64,000 nt of DNA from Paracoccus contaminans (lineage in GTDB: Bacteria > Pseudomonadota > Alphaproteobacteria > Rhodobacterales > Rhodobacteraceae). The notes under the pieces were generated by a model. It was not told the origin of the DNA. It worked only from the letters and a program-made list of their open reading frames with translations, and did not search any database. Location: positions 1,728,001-1,792,000 of the forward strand of contig NZ_CP020612.1 in NCBI RefSeq assembly GCF_002105555.1. The letters are read 5' to 3'. A program made the position numbers and the translations under genes. Of this stretch, positions 61,498 through 64,000 are shown piece after piece; within the stretch, counting starts at the first letter, position 1; the number at the start of each line of letters is the position of its first letter.

Positions 61498-61731
61498 TCA
61501 GTCCTCGCCTTCGTAAAGGCTGATCGGCTGGCCCGGCATGATGGTCGAGATCGCATGCTTGTAGACAAGCTGCGACTGGCCATCACGGCGCAGCAGCACG
61601 CAGAAGTTGTCGAACCAGGTGATGACGCCTTGCAACTTGACGCCATTGATGAGGAAGATCGTCACCGGAACCTTGGCCTTGCGGACATGGTTCAGAAACG
61701 CATCCTGAAGGTTCTGCTTGTCACCGGCCAT
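61498..61731 (-). CDS. hfq: RNA chaperone Hfq
   Basis: A 77-residue hexameric Sm protein that pairs small RNAs with target mRNAs. Sm1 ([19 protein letters not shown]) and Sm2 ([18 protein letters not shown]) motifs, including the KH residues of the proximal site, and the N-terminal [13 protein letters not shown] are complete. The short acidic end YEGED replaces the long tail of the enterobacterial protein, normal in alphaproteobacteria. A promoter candidate lies about 40 bases upstream. hflX follows with no gap. Confidence 0.98.
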   Translation of the reverse strand: MAGDKQNLQDAFLNHVRKAKVPVTIFLINGVKLQGVITWFDNFCVLLRRDGQSQLVYKHAISTIMPGQPISLYEGED

Positions 61732-61771
61732 GAGCGGGACACCTTTTCTTGTTTTTGGGCAGGTGCGATCA

Positions 61772-61800
61772 CATCTAGGCGAGCGTCATCACCCTTACAA
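61772..61800 (-). promoter_or_regulatory. Candidate hfq promoter
   Basis: On the minus strand TTGTAA (61800-61795) and TAGATG (61777-61772) are separated by 17 bases. The region to the hfq start is A/T-richer than usual here. Matches to the consensus are 4/6 and 3/6. Confidence 0.4.
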
Positions 61801-61885
61801 GAAGCGGCCGGCAGCCCCGCAACGGGGTGTTTCCCTTTCGCCACGTTCTGTTATCGTGAAGGACAGTCATCGGCGAAGGGTTGCG

Positions 61886-62299
61886 ATGCGGTCCGTCTTT
61901 CATCTTGCCTATCACGTCACCGACCTGGATGCCGCGCGCGCCTTCTATGGCGGGGTTCTCGGCTGCGCCGAGGGCCGATCGACCGCGACATGGGTCGATT
62001 TCGACTTTTTCGGCCACCAGATCAGCCTGCATCTGGGCCAGCCCTTTGCCGTCACCAATACCGGCAAGGTGGGCGATCACATGGTGCCGATGCCGCATCT
62101 GGGCGTCGTGCTGGCCATGGACGACTGGAACGCCCTGGCCGGGCGCCTGCGCGCCGCCGGCGTCCGCTTCGCGCTCGAGCCCCATATCCGCTTTGCCGGC
62201 GAGCCGGGCGAACAGGGGACGATGTTCTTCCACGACCCCTCGGGCAATCCGATCGAGATCAAGGGGCTGGCCGACAGCGCCGGTCTGTTCGCGCGCTGA
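61886..62299 (+). CDS. VOC superfamily protein (glyoxalase/dioxygenase fold)
   Basis: A 137-residue single-domain metalloenzyme of the vicinal oxygen chelate fold. The start MRSVFHLAYHVTDLDAARAF at 61886 follows GAAGGG. Motifs in order: HLAYHVTDLDAARAFYGGVL (first metal His), DFFGHQISLHLGQPF (second), MPHLGVVLAMDDWNALAGRL and GTMFFHDPSGNPIEIKGL (Glu ligand). The last motif is common to glyoxalase/bleomycin-resistance and dioxygenase relatives, and the sequence resembles the YqjC/CatE-like unknowns. The substrate is unknown. Its plus orientation interrupts the minus-strand trkA-trkH and hfq-hflX genes. Confidence 0.88.
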   Translation: MRSVFHLAYHVTDLDAARAFYGGVLGCAEGRSTATWVDFDFFGHQISLHLGQPFAVTNTGKVGDHMVPMPHLGVVLAMDDWNALAGRLRAAGVRFALEPHIRFAGEPGEQGTMFFHDPSGNPIEIKGLADSAGLFAR

Positions 62300-62300
62300 G

Positions 62301-63962
62301 CTAGCGCCGCCAGGCGCCGGGGGACAACAGCGCAAGGATCGCCAGCGTTTCAAGCCGCCCGGCCACCATGGCCGCGGCCAGCACCGCCTTGCCGCTTGCC
62401 GACAGGCCCGCCCAGCCGGCCCAGGGTGCCCCCGCTATCCCGGCGCTGCCCTGGAAAGCGGGGATCAGGGGGATCGCCTCGGCCAGCTGGCCGGTATTGG
62501 TCAGCGCCGCCACGCTGAGCATCGTCGCCGTCTCGAACGCGACTGGGCGCAGCGAGACCAGCGCGATGACGGCGGCGATCGACATGGCAAAGACCATGAA
62601 GAACACGAAGGCCAGATAGGCGCCGCTGCCGCGCAGCCGCCGGGTGATCGGCCCGCCGCCCCCGATCGAGGCGGGATGGACGATCTTTTCCAGCTCGCGC
62701 CGCGCATGCAGCCCCAGCGCAAACACCCGCAGCAGCTTGACCCCCCCGGCGGTAGTGGCAATGCCCCCGCCCATGATCGCAAGCCCGGCCAGCATCAGCC
62801 CCGGCGCCGACAGCCCCGCCCAGGCCCGCGCCCCGTCCCAGTCGATCGAGGTCCAGCCCGTCGTGGTCAGGAATGACAGGGCCGTGAAGGCGCTGCCCCA
62901 GGCCGCCGCCGCGGCCCGCGCCAGGCCGCCCGTCAGCGTGTCGGCCACCGGGGCGGGGGTGGATACCGGCTGGGCCGTGCCGCTGAACGCGCCGGCGAAG
63001 GGGCGCGCGAACAGCACCAGCGTCACCAGCAGCACCAGCCCCGCCGACATCCGCAGTTCGGGATCGTCGCGCAAGCGCGCGCTGGCGGCCAGCTCGGCCC
63101 CGCCCGGCCATGAACGGCGCGTCAGCGCCGGCAGCAGGAACAGCGCGACCAGCGCCTCGGCCCCGGTACCGCCGACCGCGCCCACCGGGCTGCCCGTCAT
63201 GGTGATCCCGCTGGTGGACAATGTGCCCATCGCCGTGACCAGCGCATCGAGCGAAGGCTTGCCCGCGATCATCAGCAGCAGCCACAAGGCCCCGGTCAGC
63301 CCCGCATAGAGCGGTGCCGTCGCCTGCCCCCACCGGATCAGCCGCAGCGCCCCGCTGCCGCCATGGAGCGCGTGATCGCCCCCCGCAGCCTGGCCGGACC
63401 GGGCCGTTCCCTCGATCCGGCCAAAGCGTTCGTCGGCGCCCGCCGAACGATCCATCAGCTCGAACCCGCCCACCCGCATCGGCGCCATCACCGCGATGGC
63501 GGCGACCAGGATGAACAGCCCCCCCATCCAGCCCACCGTCGCGCGCCACAGGTGCAGCGACGCGGGCAGCCTGCCCGCGTCATAAAGGCTCGCCCCCGTG
63601 GTGGTGATGCAGGACAGCATTTCCCACCAGGCGTTGAACAGCCCGGTATCCTGCATCACCGCTGCAAAGGGGACGGCGGCAAGCAGTGGCAGCCCCGCAT
63701 AGACGCCGATCAGCATGGCCAGCACCCCGCGCGTGGGCGGGGCGGCCGGAACGGGCCGGGGCGCGGCCCCTCCCGCCGCTCCCGTCGCCAGCGCGATCAT
63801 CACGCCCAGCACCAGCAGCCCGGCGGCCGACTGGGCAAAGGCGGCGGCGATCGCGGGGGCGCCGGTCGCGGCGGCATGGGCGGCCGGGATCACCATGGCC
63901 GCCGCCAGCGTCATCCCGGCGATGACCAGCACGGGCAGGCGGGCAAGGATATGCACCGGCAC
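62301..63962 (-). CDS. trkH: TrkH-type potassium uptake protein
   Basis: An inner-membrane K+ translocating subunit that works with the NAD-binding regulator TrkA. The 553 residues have the M1-P-M2 repeats of the SKT family; pore and filter segments include EMLSCITTTGASLYDAGRLP with VGWMGGLFILV, TAMGTLSTSGITMTG, ALSFLTTTGWTSIDWDG with MGGGIATTAGGVKLLR, and SVAALTNTGQLAEAI. Gly residues of each filter are seen. It starts with GTG at 63962, four bases after the upstream gene's stop, which looks like the end of trkA. At 62301 it ends 1 base from the VOC gene stop (convergent). Confidence 0.92.
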   Translation of the reverse strand: MPVHILARLPVLVIAGMTLAAAMVIPAAHAAATGAPAIAAAFAQSAAGLLVLGVMIALATGAAGGAAPRPVPAAPPTRGVLAMLIGVYAGLPLLAAVPFAAVMQDTGLFNAWWEMLSCITTTGASLYDAGRLPASLHLWRATVGWMGGLFILVAAIAVMAPMRVGGFELMDRSAGADERFGRIEGTARSGQAAGGDHALHGGSGALRLIRWGQATAPLYAGLTGALWLLLMIAGKPSLDALVTAMGTLSTSGITMTGSPVGAVGGTGAEALVALFLLPALTRRSWPGGAELAASARLRDDPELRMSAGLVLLVTLVLFARPFAGAFSGTAQPVSTPAPVADTLTGGLARAAAAAWGSAFTALSFLTTTGWTSIDWDGARAWAGLSAPGLMLAGLAIMGGGIATTAGGVKLLRVFALGLHARRELEKIVHPASIGGGGPITRRLRGSGAYLAFVFFMVFAMSIAAVIALVSLRPVAFETATMLSVAALTNTGQLAEAIPLIPAFQGSAGIAGAPWAGWAGLSASGKAVLAAAMVAGRLETLAILALLSPGAWRR

Positions 63963-63966
63963 GCCC

Positions 63967-64000
63967 TCAGAACCAGTCGGCCGAGACCTGAAGCAGGCGC
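63967..64000 (-). CDS. trkA: C-terminal end of an upstream gene, probably trkA, cut by window edge
   Basis: Eleven codons read leftward from the window edge and end RLLQVSADWF at a TGA (63969-63967). The hydrophobic end in Phe and the position just ahead of trkH fit the C-terminus of TrkA, the peripheral NAD-binding partner, but 10 residues cannot prove it. The trkH GTG lies 4 bases on. Confidence 0.5.
   Translation of the reverse strand, partial: RLLQVSADWF

Overview
This is about 64 kb of GC-rich chromosome (most genes look close to 70% GC) from an alphaproteobacterium of the Rhodobacteraceae, most likely Paracoccus or a near relative. The grounds are gene order and protein character: a serC-serA operon behind a structured leader, dusB(nifR3)-ntrB-ntrC-ntrY-ntrX with an NtrC lacking the GAFTGA loop, hfq-hflX beside trkH/trkA, fabA-fabB-fabI, and the small exported acidic protein typical of this family. 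Nearly everything is core housekeeping DNA. There is no CRISPR array, insertion sequence, prophage or rRNA operon. One tRNA gene (tRNA-Gly, GCC) was found.

Layout. 0-2.3 kb: fabA-fabB-fabI (minus), with a perfect 17-bp palindrome over the likely fabA promoter. 2.3-9.9 kb: a glycosyltransferase-like gene coupled to an Ala-rich membrane protein gene, infC starting on AUA, a flavoprotein oxidase, rlmN, an ialB-type gene, a class 3 asparaginase, a TSUP permease and hspQ. 10-19 kb: an MFS symporter, a phosphatase, serA, serC and its leader, a frameshifted membrane protein, serS, a thioredoxin-like protein and ada. 19-28 kb: meaB, rpmB, a copper pair ending in pcuC, mnmH, an L,D-transpeptidase, cobB, an HAD hydrolase, a copZ-like gene, a DMT transporter and lepA. 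29-30 kb: an AT-rich orphan gene followed by a beheaded DksA-type zinc-finger ORF, the only clear foreign DNA. 30-41 kb: cytochrome b561, a hydrolase, several conserved unknowns, the tightly coupled gpmI-envC-ctpA-rppH operon, dut and a membrane-anchored MoeB/HesA-like gene. 41-46 kb: a two-SH3 protein, a 2-hydroxyacid dehydrogenase, tRNA-Gly, tadA, rluB with a very long disordered tail, and the acidic small protein. 46-50 kb: a ten-copy octamer repeat and a yjbF-yjbH-lipoprotein operon for exopolysaccharide export. 50-59 kb: sdaA, then dusB-ntrBCYX (plus). 59.1-60.1 kb: a gene-free junction with degenerate hairpin repeats. 60-64 kb: hflX, hfq, a VOC protein, trkH and the end of trkA, apparently inverted relative to ntrX.

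Functional links. serC/serA make serine and sdaA degrades it. NtrBC and NtrYX are the nitrogen and envelope/redox two-component systems. gpmI-envC-ctpA-rppH joins glycolysis, cell-wall hydrolase control, periplasmic proteolysis and mRNA decapping in one transcript.

Data quality. Four genes (the 15.4-16.1 kb membrane protein, serS, the MoeB-like gene and rluB) are each broken by one missing base in or beside a G/C homopolymer, three of them at 7-G runs. One direction of error and one sequence context point to homopolymer undercalling rather than real decay. No dramatic new system was found. The best candidates for follow-up are the AT-rich orphan at 29.0-29.7 kb, the fabA palindrome, the serC leader, the structured leader at 45.79-45.90 kb and the repeat-bearing inversion junction at 59.1-60.1 kb.
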